Source of the DNA: Thermasporomyces sp036564245
GTDB taxonomy: Bacteria; Actinomycetota; Actinomycetes; Propionibacteriales; Actinopolymorphaceae
DNA length: 64,000 nt
Assembly (NCBI GenBank): GCA_036564245.1
Contig: DATCKU010000081.1
Coordinates: 12,719 to 76,718 of the forward strand
Reading direction: 5' to 3'
The notes beneath the pieces were generated by a model. It saw nothing but the letters and a program-made list of their open reading frames with translations. It had not been told where the DNA came from and ran no database searches. Position numbers and translations under genes: made by a program. Numbering within the stretch: the first letter of the stretch is position 1; every line of letters begins with the position of its first letter. This document shows positions 53,592 through 62,110 of this stretch, one piece after another.

Positions 53592-54986
53592 ATGGACCAG
53601 GCCAACGCCGCAAGGCCTACGTCGCTCTACCCCGACGTCGCCGAGCGGCGACGTGAGCAGAGGGCGTGGTACTTCTACGACTGGGCGAACTCGGCCTACG
53701 GCACGACCGTCCTCACGGTCCTCTTCAGCCCGTACCTTGCCGCCGTCGCCGAGACCGCCGCGTGTGGCGCTCCGGGCACACCCGAGCAGCCCTGCACCAC
53801 CAACCTGCGGCTCCTCGGCATCCCCGTCTCCCCCGGCTCCCTGCCGCTCTACGTGGTGACCGTCTCCACACTGCTCTCGGCGGTGCTGCTTCCCATCATC
53901 GGCGCGGTGGCCGACCGCTCGCCGCGGAAGAAGCGCATCCTCGCGGCGTTCGCCTGGGTCGGCAGTGCGGCGACCGCCGCGATGGTCCTGATCTCCGGCG
54001 GGAACTGGCAGCTCGGCACCGGGCTGCTCTTGGTCAGCAACCTCTGCTTCGCGTCGTCGATCATGGTCTACGACGCGATCCTCTGCGACATCGCCACGCC
54101 CGACGAGCGTGATGCGGTGTCGTCGCGCGGCTGGGCCTTCGGCTATCTCGGTGGCGGGCTGCTGCTCGTGTTCAACCTCCTGCTGGTCCAAGGCCATGAG
54201 GCCGTCGGGCTGTCGACCAGCATGGCGGTCCGGCTCAGCCTGCTGTCCGCCGGCGTCTGGTGGGCAGCGTTCACGGTCATCCCGGTGCTGCGGTTGCGCA
54301 ACCGCCCGCCGATCGCCGTGGTCGCCAAGCCCGGCGGGCTGGTGCGACAGAGCGTCGGGCAGCTGTTCACGACCCTGCGCGAGGCGCGCGCCTACCCCAT
54401 GACGTTGCTGTTCCTCGCCGCCTACCTGTTCTTCAACGACGGGATCCAGACCGTCATCTCGGCGTCGTCGATCTACAGCGCGCGGCAGCTGGGTCTGGGC
54501 GAGAACGTCTTGATCGGGACCATCCTGCTGGTCCAGTTCGTCGCGTTCGGTGGGGCGCTGGCCTTCGGGAAGATCGCCGGCCGCATCGGAAGTCGCCGCA
54601 CGATTCTGGGCGGGTTGTGCGTCTGGGCCGCCATCGTGGTGGCGGCGTACTTCCTGCCCGCTCGACAGTGGCTCCCCGTGATGCTGATCGGCATCTGCAT
54701 CGGCCTCGTGCTCGGCGGCACCCAGGCGCTGTCACGGTCGCTCTACAGCCAGTTCGTCCCGAAAGGTCGCGAAGCGGAGTACTTCAGCCTGTACCAGGCC
54801 TGTGAACGCGGCACGAGCTGGCTCGGCACGCTGATCTTCGGGCTCGTCCACCAGCTGACCCACTCCTACCGTCCGGCCATGGTCGCGCTGATCTTCTTCT
54901 TCGGCATCGGCTTCGTCCTGCTGTTGCTGGTCGACCCACGGCGTGCGGTGCGCGACGCGGGGAACGAGGTGCCGCGGGTCCTGTGA
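53592..54986 (+). CDS. UMF1-family MFS transporter
   Basis: This 464-residue membrane protein resembles the UMF1/Atg22-like branch of the major facilitator superfamily, with WYFYDWANSAYGTTVLTVLFSPYL as the diagnostic N-terminal motif. It has about 12 transmembrane segments; ADRSPRKKRIL is the loop 2-3 motif. The substrate is unknown; relatives are linked to amino-acid efflux. It is probably co-transcribed with the upstream glycerophosphodiesterase gene. Confidence 0.9.
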   Translation: MDQANAARPTSLYPDVAERRREQRAWYFYDWANSAYGTTVLTVLFSPYLAAVAETAACGAPGTPEQPCTTNLRLLGIPVSPGSLPLYVVTVSTLLSAVLLPIIGAVADRSPRKKRILAAFAWVGSAATAAMVLISGGNWQLGTGLLLVSNLCFASSIMVYDAILCDIATPDERDAVSSRGWAFGYLGGGLLLVFNLLLVQGHEAVGLSTSMAVRLSLLSAGVWWAAFTVIPVLRLRNRPPIAVVAKPGGLVRQSVGQLFTTLREARAYPMTLLFLAAYLFFNDGIQTVISASSIYSARQLGLGENVLIGTILLVQFVAFGGALAFGKIAGRIGSRRTILGGLCVWAAIVVAAYFLPARQWLPVMLIGICIGLVLGGTQALSRSLYSQFVPKGREAEYFSLYQACERGTSWLGTLIFGLVHQLTHSYRPAMVALIFFFGIGFVLLLLVDPRRAVRDAGNEVPRVL

Positions 54987-55085
54987 CGTGTGCTCAGCTC
55001 GAACCGCAGATGTCCGATTCAGGAAGATTCACGGGTCTGTCGCCGGTTCCCACGCGGAACGTGCGGTTGATGGCGACTCCAGCCG

Positions 55086-55112
55086 GGAATCCTGGGCGCG
55101 CGCCCAGACGTT
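55086..55112 (+). promoter_or_regulatory. SigR-like promoter of rbpA
   Basis: GGAAT (55086-55090) and GTT (55110-55112) are separated by 19 bp, close to the SigR/SigH consensus GGAAT-N18-GTT. The spacer contains the perfect palindrome CTGGGCGCGCGCCCAG. In Streptomyces coelicolor rbpA is a SigR-regulon gene, so oxidative (disulphide) stress induction is a reasonable inference. Confidence 0.6.
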
Positions 55113-55152
55113 AGGGCAATGAGGCCCGTTTACAGATGGAGGGGGACATCGC

Positions 55153-55572
55153 ATGTCGGAGCGAGCACTACGAGGCTCCCGGCTCGGCGCGGCGAGCTAC
55201 GAGGACGATCGCGAGATCACACCGGCACCGCGCCAGGTCGTCGCGTACGACTGCCCACATTCCCACCACTTTGAGCTCCCCCTCGCCGCCGACGCCGAGG
55301 TTCCGCCTGTATGGGAGTGTCCGCGCTGTGGAGGCGAGGCGATCCGGGTGGACGGTGATCGCCCGGAGCCCAAGCACGTGAAGCCGCCACGGACGCACTG
55401 GGACATGCTTCTCGAACGCCGGACGATCGAGGAGCTCGAGGCGCTGCTCTCGGAGCGGCTCGAGCTCTTGCGCTCCGGGCAGATCGGCCCCGAGCACCTG
55501 CATCGCACGACGTCCGACGACAAGTCGAAGCGTCCGAAGACGCCTCGCCAGCGCCAGAGCAGCGAGAGCTGA
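55153..55572 (+). CDS. rbpA: RNA polymerase-binding protein RbpA
   Basis: This 139-residue actinobacterial transcription activator binds RNA polymerase and the principal sigma factor. The family signature begins MSERALRGSRLGAASYEDDR. A zinc-ribbon-like core, with CPHSHHFELPLAADAEVPPVWECPRCG, is followed by the basic linker and the sigma-interaction helix WDMLLERRTIEELEALLSERLELLR. The C-terminal acidic/basic tail (TTSDDKSKRPKTPRQRQ) is variable. A SigR-like promoter lies 40 bp upstream. Confidence 0.96.
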   Translation: MSERALRGSRLGAASYEDDREITPAPRQVVAYDCPHSHHFELPLAADAEVPPVWECPRCGGEAIRVDGDRPEPKHVKPPRTHWDMLLERRTIEELEALLSERLELLRSGQIGPEHLHRTTSDDKSKRPKTPRQRQSSES

Positions 55573-55646
55573 CCCACGCCTTCATGGTCGGCGGCGGGCT
55601 GAACCGTCGCCGACCTTGGCGTCTCTAGGCACCTGATCGCACCGCG

Positions 55647-56159
55647 CTAGCTGTCACGCCGGTCCACCACCTCGCCCGGTATGACCGGGCCCGTGTGCGG
55701 CTGCTGCCCTGCTCCTTCCCAGCGCATCCCGCTCATCGGGGCGTGCATCCGGAACGGTCCGCCACGCCCTGCTCCGCGCTGGACGGCCCGCACGACGTGC
55801 CTGCCGAGCATCCAGCGAGCACCACGACGGACGAACGGTCGCGTGAACGGCAGGACGCACGCGAATCCTGCGACGTCGGTGAGGAATCCGGGCGCGAGCA
55901 TCAAAGCGCCACCAACCAGGATGAGTCCGGCGTCCAGCACCTCCCGATCTGGCAGCCTGCCGGCAGCGAGGCTCATGTTGAGCGCCTGCCACGCCAGCCG
56001 ACCTTCCCGGCGGATCAGCCAGGAGCCGAGGATGCTGGCCGCGATCAGCAGAGCGATCGTCCACCAGGGACCGATCACCTGGCCCACCTGGATCAGCACG
56101 TAGATCTCGGCGAGCGGCACGACGAGAAGCGCTATGAGGAGCAGAGTGCGCAGCCGCAT
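55647..56159 (-). CDS. fxsA: FxsA family membrane protein
   Basis: This 170-residue protein belongs to the FxsA family (suppressor of F exclusion of phage T7 in E. coli). LLIALLVVPLAEIYVLIQVGQVIGPW, WTIALLIAASILGSWLIRREG and GGALMLAPGFLTDVAGFACVLPFTRP are the family membrane segments. Its ATG (56157-56159) overlaps the upstream stop as TGATG. It is the last gene of the lnt-mannosyltransferase-fxsA operon. Confidence 0.9.
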   Translation of the reverse strand: MRLRTLLLIALLVVPLAEIYVLIQVGQVIGPWWTIALLIAASILGSWLIRREGRLAWQALNMSLAAGRLPDREVLDAGLILVGGALMLAPGFLTDVAGFACVLPFTRPFVRRGARWMLGRHVVRAVQRGAGRGGPFRMHAPMSGMRWEGAGQQPHTGPVIPGEVVDRRDS

Positions 56160-56941
56160 CAGTGGTCGACCTTCCGCTTGCCGGTCAGCAGTTCGCCAGC
56201 CTGGCGGAGCCGGTGCCGAATCCCCCATGCCGTCACCATCCGGAACGACTCCACCACGACGTCCCGATCCATCTTGCTCGTCCCGTGCTCACGCTCGAAG
56301 AAGACGATCGGGACCTCGGTGACTCGGAACCCAGCCCGGTACGCCCGCCAGGCAAGATCGATCTGGAAGCAGTAGCCCTGCGAGGCGACGCCGGCAAGAT
56401 CGATCCCTTGCAGCGTAGCGCGGCGGAACATCCGAAAGCCCGACGTGGCGTCCCGCACCGGCAGACCGAGGGCTACCCGCGCATAGAGGTTCGCGGCCCG
56501 CGAGAGCAGCTGACGTCCCCGGGACCAGTTCTCCACCCGCCCGCCGAGCACCCACCGGGACCCGATCACCAGGTCGGCGTTCTCGAGCGCACTGAGCAGC
56601 GTGGGCAGCGCCTCGGGTTGATGCGAACCGTCGGAGTCCATCTCGCACAAAACGTCGTAACCCTGCTCGAGCGCCCACAGGAACTCCTGCCGGTAGGCAG
56701 TGCCGAGCCCTTGCTTGGCCGGTCGGTGCTTGACCAGGATCTGCTGGTCGGTTTGGGCCAGCCGATCAGCGATCTCCCCGGTCCCGTCCGGAGAATTGTC
56801 GTCCGCGATCAGCACGTCGGCTTCCGGCAAGGCAGCACGGAGCCGCTTGACGATGTTCTCCAGGTTCTCGGCCTCGTTGTAGGTGGGCAGTACGACGATG
56901 ATCCGCCCGGGATCGTACGGCTGCTGCATTGGTGGGCTCAT
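56159..56941 (-). CDS. Polyprenol monophosphomannose synthase (Ppm1 catalytic domain)
   Basis: This 260-residue GT2 enzyme transfers mannose from GDP-mannose to polyprenyl phosphate. VVLPTYNEAENL, ADDNSPDGTGEIAD and CEMDSDGSHQPEAL (catalytic DxD-type) are present, and SGFRMFRR and YCFQIDLAWRA fit the family. In mycobacteria the synthase is fused to, or interacts with, an Lnt-like protein; here the two are adjacent with an ATGA overlap (start 56941). The product feeds lipoglycan and protein mannosylation. Confidence 0.93.
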   Translation of the reverse strand: MSPPMQQPYDPGRIIVVLPTYNEAENLENIVKRLRAALPEADVLIADDNSPDGTGEIADRLAQTDQQILVKHRPAKQGLGTAYRQEFLWALEQGYDVLCEMDSDGSHQPEALPTLLSALENADLVIGSRWVLGGRVENWSRGRQLLSRAANLYARVALGLPVRDATSGFRMFRRATLQGIDLAGVASQGYCFQIDLAWRAYRAGFRVTEVPIVFFEREHGTSKMDRDVVVESFRMVTAWGIRHRLRQAGELLTGKRKVDH

Positions 56942-58548
56942 GCCCATTCCCGGGCGGTGTCGAACTGGGTGCTTGTCCGCCGCCGCCAGTAGGCCTTGGC
57001 GAGGACGACCGCGACGGCGGCGAGCCCAGCCAGGGTCAGCGCCCACTCGGGCACCGTTCCCAGCCGCGCGGCGATCGTGGGCGCCGTGCGCAGCGGTACC
57101 TGTTCGACGTAGACCTGCCGCGTGGCCTCTTCGGACTTCGCGACCACCGTGCCGTCCGGAGAGATCACACCGCTGATCCCGCTTGGCGAGGCGACCAGCG
57201 TGGCCTTGCCGTACTCGATCGAGCGCAGCCTGGTGATCGCGAACTGCTGCTCCGGCTGTCCGGTGCCGAGGTAGGTCGAGTTGTTCGTCTGCACGACGAG
57301 CATCTGCGCGTCGCCGCGGGCGACTTCGCCGACGATCCCGTCGTACGCGATCTCGAAGCAGATCACCTCGGCGATGTCGTACCCCGCGATCCGCATGTGT
57401 CCTGGTTCGTTCCCCGCGTACGTATCCCGCCCGACCATCTTGAGCCGATCGATGTACGGCAGGAGGAACCGGCGGAACGGGATGTACTCGCCGAACGGCA
57501 CAGGATGCTGCTTGGTATAGATCTCGCCCGGTCCCGTGGCGGGATCCCAGATCACACCGGTCGTCCTCCGGTAGTAAGGACCAGGCCCGTCCAGGACAGC
57601 CCCGACGAGGATCGGCACGCCCGCGGCCTGGACCGCCTGCTCGATGATGGCTCGGGTCTGCGCATCGTGGAACGGATCGATGTCGGTGGAGTTCTCCGGC
57701 CAGACGACGAACTCAGGTTTGGCCAGCTTGCCGGCGGCGACGTCGCGCATCAGCTGCTCGGTCGCCTCGAGGTGGTTTCGAGTGACCGTCCGGGCGCGTC
57801 CGAGAAAGTCCATTCCCCTGCCGGGCACGTTCCCCTGCACGACGGCAACCGTCGCCGTCGCGTCGCCAGATGTCGGCAGCGGGATCAGGAATCCGCTCAG
57901 GCTGATCGCGACCGCACCGACCACGGCACCGACCCTCAACCGACGCCTGATCGATCCCGCCACGACCGCCCAGACGGCGAGATTTCCGACCAGAGCGGCG
58001 AGAAACGTCACGAATGCGATGCCACCAACGCTCGCGTACGACGCAAGGGGTGTGCTGTCCAAGGCGTAGGCGAGTCTCCCCCACGGGAATCCGCCGAGCG
58101 GCACCGCCCCACGGACGAGCTCGACCGCCACCCAGAGCGCTGAGACCCATACCGGCCACCCACGAAGCCGGGTGGCGACCACGGTGCCGGCACCGAGTCC
58201 AGCCAGGAAGAGCGCTTCCACCAGCGACAGGGCGAGCCAGGCATCGACGCCGACCACCCTGATCCATTGCAGCAAGAGGACGAAGAAGCCGATACCGAAC
58301 ACCAGGCCCGCGACAGCGCCCGTCTTGACCGACCCACGCCAGCAGGCCAGCGTCAGGGCTCCGGCAGCCACCGGGGTGAGCCACGCCAAACCGAACGGCG
58401 GAAACGCCAAGGCCAGCGCGACTCCCGCGCCCAGAGCGAGAAGGAGTCGAGCCCAGGTCGGCCAGCCGTTGCGATCATGCTCGCTGGCAGGCTCCGGAAC
58501 CGCCCTAGCCTGCGGAGAACGCTCCACCACGCCGTCTTCAAGCCGCAA
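56938..58548 (-). CDS. lnt: Apolipoprotein N-acyltransferase
   Basis: This 536-residue protein has eight or so membrane helices followed by a periplasmic-side nitrilase domain. The catalytic triad is E285 (VWPENS), K346 (IYTKQHPVPFGEYIPFR) and C397 (VICFEIAYD). It N-acylates lipoproteins in the last step of maturation. Its genomic link to polyprenol mannose synthase is characteristic of actinobacteria. The start is TTG 58548; GTG codons six and seven residues inside are possible alternatives. Confidence 0.93.
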   Translation of the reverse strand: MRLEDGVVERSPQARAVPEPASEHDRNGWPTWARLLLALGAGVALALAFPPFGLAWLTPVAAGALTLACWRGSVKTGAVAGLVFGIGFFVLLLQWIRVVGVDAWLALSLVEALFLAGLGAGTVVATRLRGWPVWVSALWVAVELVRGAVPLGGFPWGRLAYALDSTPLASYASVGGIAFVTFLAALVGNLAVWAVVAGSIRRRLRVGAVVGAVAISLSGFLIPLPTSGDATATVAVVQGNVPGRGMDFLGRARTVTRNHLEATEQLMRDVAAGKLAKPEFVVWPENSTDIDPFHDAQTRAIIEQAVQAAGVPILVGAVLDGPGPYYRRTTGVIWDPATGPGEIYTKQHPVPFGEYIPFRRFLLPYIDRLKMVGRDTYAGNEPGHMRIAGYDIAEVICFEIAYDGIVGEVARGDAQMLVVQTNNSTYLGTGQPEQQFAITRLRSIEYGKATLVASPSGISGVISPDGTVVAKSEEATRQVYVEQVPLRTAPTIAARLGTVPEWALTLAGLAAVAVVLAKAYWRRRTSTQFDTAREWA

Positions 58549-58812
58549 AGGTCACCGCCCTCTCGCTCATCGCTCCTGGCCAGCGCAACCCCAGCCGGCA
58601 CATGCGGCAACGCGCCGGGCCAGAGCACGCCGACCGGCTCAGCCCGGCCACGCGCGTGCTGAACGGATCTGGCCAAGTCCACACATACGGCGCGTCCACC
58701 TCAGCCCGCGCAGTTCGGCTGGACGCCTGGTCGGAGCTGCCATGTGCCGAACGGTACAACGGTCGGCACCGGATGTGCGTGCCTGGACGATCACAGCACA
58801 CGCGACTCGACG

Positions 58813-59067
58813 ATGGCCACTCGTGTCGCGTCCTTCGAACGCACAGACGGAGCGGTCCGCTCACCCTTCGGACCGTCCTCGTGGCGCGAAGGCTACACGC
58901 CCCGAGGCGTTGTCTACTGGGCGGCGGACCGCTCCGTGGCCACCCCACCGCGTGAAGTCGCGGTCGGTCGTACATGGCACGAGGAACGTGGATGGCTCCT
59001 GTGCGCGCCAGAGCCAGGTCTGGCTCGCATGCGAATGCTGACCGACGGGCGACTCGCGATGGACTAG
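58813..59067 (+). CDS. Hypothetical protein of 84 residues
   Basis: This small basic protein has a coding-like third-position GC pattern and an aromatic-rich middle (SSWREGYTPRGVVYWAADRS, RTWHEERGWLL). No family is recognised and no clear ribosome site precedes the ATG; the frame extends upstream. The 264 bp between lnt and it (58549-58812) hold nothing I can identify. Treat as tentative. Confidence 0.4.
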   Translation: MATRVASFERTDGAVRSPFGPSSWREGYTPRGVVYWAADRSVATPPREVAVGRTWHEERGWLLCAPEPGLARMRMLTDGRLAMD

Positions 59068-59109
59068 AAGAAGACGATGACGAGAGCGATGCAGTGGTGT
59101 CAACTCTGC

Positions 59110-59145
59110 CCTGACCTGCGGTGATGCGAAAACGCGCAGGTCAGG
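59110..59145. terminator. Hairpin terminator before the kal gene end
   Basis: CCTGACCTGCG (59110-59120) and its exact complement (59135-59145) form an 11-bp stem with a 14-nt A-rich loop. It lies between the convergent hypothetical and kal genes and can end either transcript. A U-tract is absent. Confidence 0.65.
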
Positions 59146-59167
59146 AGGACCTGTGTGACACCGAAAG

Positions 59168-59192
59168 GACGGTTAGATTTTGCATAACCGTC
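59168..59192. repeat. 8-bp inverted repeat, GACGGTTA-N9-TAACCGTC
   Basis: A perfect inverted repeat lies 101 bp downstream of the kal stop codon, with an AT-rich centre (GATTTTGCA). Read from the minus strand it is a short hairpin followed by CTTTC, so it may end the lysine operon; an operator cannot be excluded. Confidence 0.4.
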
Positions 59193-59292
59193 GGCGTGTC
59201 GCCAATTCGGTGTGTCGCCTTCCGCCCCTCACGGCGACCACGCTGGCACGGAGCGTAGCGCGAGACGCGGTCCTGCAGAACCTTCGCACGAG

Positions 59293-59739
59293 TCACCTCG
59301 GCGGCACAACGACTGTCGCGCGCGCCGTCGCAGCGACCACCGGGGTGTCCAGAAGGGTAGCCGCGGACTCGCCGCGTTCCGGTGCGCTGCGGGCGATCAC
59401 ACGAGCCTGCAGGTCGAGGTCACGGCTCCGGCGGCCGACCCGCGTCACCGTGCCCGTCACCTCCACGATGTCCCCGGCCCGAACCGGACTACGGAACTGG
59501 ACATCGGAGTACGACGCGAGCAGGCCTTCATCACCGTCGGTGCGGATACAGACCTCGGTGGCGACGTCTCCGAACAGGCCCATGACGAACGCTCCGGCGA
59601 CCAGGTTGCCGGCATAGTGGGCGTCGGCGTACGACACGTAGCGTCGGTGGGTGACGGTGAGTCCGAGTCGCCGATCGCCTGCATCCGCGGCAGGCGTGCC
59701 CTGCCCTGTCACACCGTGAACCGTGCCCTGATCGCTCAT
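59293..59739 (-). CDS. kal: 3-aminobutyryl-CoA ammonia-lyase-like hotdog protein
   Basis: This 148-residue single hotdog domain, with RYVSYADAHYAGNLVAGAFVMGLFGDVATE and TDGDEGLLASYSDVQF, matches 3-aminobutyryl-CoA ammonia-lyase (Kal) of lysine fermentation. Kal removes ammonia from 3-aminobutyryl-CoA to give crotonyl-CoA. The position directly after kamE (32 bp) supports the assignment. ATG 59739 follows GGAAAGG; an upstream ATG would overlap kamE. Confidence 0.87.
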   Translation of the reverse strand: MSDQGTVHGVTGQGTPAADAGDRRLGLTVTHRRYVSYADAHYAGNLVAGAFVMGLFGDVATEVCIRTDGDEGLLASYSDVQFRSPVRAGDIVEVTGTVTRVGRRSRDLDLQARVIARSAPERGESAATLLDTPVVAATARATVVVPPR

Positions 59740-59771
59740 GCGGGGTGCCTTTCCAGTCCGTCTCGCAGGCT

Positions 59772-60536
59772 TCAAGCCCGTGCAGGTTCCGACACGATCG
59801 CGTGCACCAGGTAGCTCGCGACTTCGCGAGGTGTGGTCCCTCGCCCGAAGATGCGATCCACTCCGAGCTCGGCGGTCATGGACTCATGGAACCGTGGCCC
59901 GCCCACCACGAGAAGCGGCCGTTGCTCGCCGGCGTACGCCTCGCGCAGGGCCTTCGCGAGCTCCCGCGTGCCCTTGATGTGTGCGTCGCGCTGCGTCACG
60001 ACCTGGGAGACGAGGATGGCGTCAGCCTGCTCTCGCCGGGCTCGCGCGATGAGGTCAGGTATCGGCACCTGTGCGCCGAGGTTGATGACCTTGATCTCGC
60101 GGTAGTACTCGAGCCCCTTCTCCCCCGCGTACCCCTTGACGTTGAGGATGGCGTCGATGCCCACGGTGTGAGCGTCCGAGCCGATGCAGGCTCCCACCAC
60201 CACGAGCCGGCGTCGGAGCCGCTTGCGGATGGCCAGGTTGGCCTCCTTGGGCGTGAGCAACGGGTATTCGCGCTCCACCACCTCGACCTGAGACAGGTCG
60301 ACGAGGTGGTTCACCCGCCCGTAGACGATGAAGAACGTGAAGTCCGGACCCATGGCCTTGGCGTGGACCACCATGGCCGGGTCGATTCCCATCTTGGCGG
60401 CCAACTGCAAGGCTGCGCCCTCGGCTCGCTTGTCGTGCGGGATCGGCAGGGTGAACGACAGCTGCACCATCCCGTCGCCCGTCGAGTCACCGTACGGCCG
60501 CACGATCGAACGCTCGGACACCTGGGGCACGCTCAT
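59772..60536 (-). CDS. kamE: Lysine 5,6-aminomutase beta subunit
   Basis: This 254-residue adenosylcobalamin- and PLP-binding subunit moves the 6-amino group of D-lysine or beta-lysine to C5. The B12 base-off motif D-A-H-T-V-G runs from D121 to G126 (cobalt ligand H123), and the PLP lysine is K134 in NVKGYAG. A Rossmann-type B12 domain follows. The ATG overlaps the kamD stop (ATGA). This is the substrate for KamD assembly into an alpha2beta2 enzyme. Confidence 0.95.
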   Translation of the reverse strand: MSVPQVSERSIVRPYGDSTGDGMVQLSFTLPIPHDKRAEGAALQLAAKMGIDPAMVVHAKAMGPDFTFFIVYGRVNHLVDLSQVEVVEREYPLLTPKEANLAIRKRLRRRLVVVGACIGSDAHTVGIDAILNVKGYAGEKGLEYYREIKVINLGAQVPIPDLIARARREQADAILVSQVVTQRDAHIKGTRELAKALREAYAGEQRPLLVVGGPRFHESMTAELGVDRIFGRGTTPREVASYLVHAIVSEPARA

Positions 60537-62110
60537 TTCCCAGCCTCCTCGAGAATCTCCGAGGCGGGGTTGTAGTACATGGGCGACTTCGCGGCCACAC
60601 CATCGACACCCTTGCCGCCGTCGGGTGGTCGCTTCATCAACCCGAACGTCCCGTCGGCGATCGCCTGGAGCAACCCCTCGTCACAGATCCTCTCCAGCAG
60701 GTCGATCGCCTCGGCGAGCACCTGCCGCGCCCGTTGGGCGATGAAGCCGTTCGGCTCAGGACGGAAGTCCTCGTGCAGGTTGCCGCACGCGTTCACGACG
60801 TACCGCACGTTCTGCAGCGCAAGGTCGCGGTCGGACAGCCAGGGGGTCACAACAGCCTCGGTCATCATGCCCACCAGCAGGATCTGCTGGCCGGTCAGGA
60901 CACCGGCCAGGTTGAAGAACGCGTCGAGCAGGTAGCCGCGGAAGATGTCGCCGGTCATGTGTCGGGTCGGCGGCATCCACTTCAGGGGCGCCTTCGGAAA
61001 CAGCTCGCGCGCGAGCAACGCGTGTGCCAGCTCGAGCCGGAACGACTCGGGTCGGTCTGGGTCGATTTCGAACGCGTGCCCCAGGCCGAGTTGCCAGTCT
61101 TCGAGTCCGGCTTCCTTGGCGAAGTACTCGTTCAGCAGCTGCGACACCGTGACCGTGTGCGCCGCCTCGACGGCGTCGGCCGTCGTGAGGTAGTTGTCCT
61201 CACCGGTGTTGATGATGATCCCCGCACGGGCGTGCACCTGGCGGCTGAACCGCTGGTCGACGAAGGTCCGGATCGGATTGATGTCGCGGAACAAGATGCC
61301 GTACATCGAGTCGTTCAGCATCATGTCCAGCCGCTCCAGCCCGGCGAGCGTGGCGATCTCAGGCATGCACAGGCCCGAGGCGTAGTTGGTGAGGCGTACG
61401 TACCGGCGGAGCTCCTTGCTCACCTCGTCCAGTGCTGCCCGCATCAGCCGGAAGTTCTCCTGAGTCGCGTACGTGCCGGCGTAGCCTTCGCGGGTCGCAC
61501 CTTCTGGCACATAGTCCAGCAACGACTGACCCGTCGAGCGGATCACCGCGATGACGTCGGCGCCTTCTCGGGCCGCGGCCTGCGCTTGCGGGATGTCTTC
61601 GTAGATGTCGCCGGTCGCGACGATGAGGTAGATCCACGGTCGTTGCGGAGGGTCGCCCAGCCTCTTGATCAGTCGCTCCCGCTCGTGCCTGCGCTGGTCG
61701 ATGCGTTTGATCCCCGCCGACACGGCCCGCCGTGCCGCACGCATGGCTCGGCGCGCGGCAGGGCCTTCCGGGAGCCGAAAACTCACCGATCCTGCCGCCG
61801 CCTTCTGCGCGAGGGTGAGCAGGTCGTCGGACTCTTCTCGCAGCAGCGCATCCCAGACGGGCAGCGCGACCCCGTGCTCGAGCCCGGTGGTGCTGCAGAC
61901 CGCCTCGACGAGTCGGTTGACCCACGGCGTGCCCTCCGGGTCGGCACCCTGAAGCCCTGCCAGGCGAAGCACCGCACGCTCGATCGACACGGTGGTGTGC
62001 GATCGGGCAAGCCGTACGATCGGACGCCCGGCTTTGCGCGCCAGCGACCGCGCCTTTCGGACGGTTGCCGGATCGAGGTCGAGATGCTTGCGAAACGTCG
62101 TGGTGCTCAC
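60533..62110 (-). CDS. kamD: Lysine 5,6-aminomutase alpha subunit
   Basis: This 525-residue TIM-barrel subunit binds PLP and adenosylcobalamin with KamE. Typical KamD blocks are present: YLIVATGDIYEDIPQAQAAA, STGQSLLDYVPEGATREGYAGTYATQENFR, LTNYASGLCMPEIA, and MNDSMYGILFRDINPIRTFVDQ with length as expected. GTG 62110 follows GGAGG with a 5-nt spacer and overlaps the amidohydrolase stop (GTGA); the frame is open 130 codons further upstream inside that gene, which is shadow. Confidence 0.95.
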   Translation of the reverse strand: MSTTTFRKHLDLDPATVRKARSLARKAGRPIVRLARSHTTVSIERAVLRLAGLQGADPEGTPWVNRLVEAVCSTTGLEHGVALPVWDALLREESDDLLTLAQKAAAGSVSFRLPEGPAARRAMRAARRAVSAGIKRIDQRRHERERLIKRLGDPPQRPWIYLIVATGDIYEDIPQAQAAAREGADVIAVIRSTGQSLLDYVPEGATREGYAGTYATQENFRLMRAALDEVSKELRRYVRLTNYASGLCMPEIATLAGLERLDMMLNDSMYGILFRDINPIRTFVDQRFSRQVHARAGIIINTGEDNYLTTADAVEAAHTVTVSQLLNEYFAKEAGLEDWQLGLGHAFEIDPDRPESFRLELAHALLARELFPKAPLKWMPPTRHMTGDIFRGYLLDAFFNLAGVLTGQQILLVGMMTEAVVTPWLSDRDLALQNVRYVVNACGNLHEDFRPEPNGFIAQRARQVLAEAIDLLERICDEGLLQAIADGTFGLMKRPPDGGKGVDGVAAKSPMYYNPASEILEEAGK

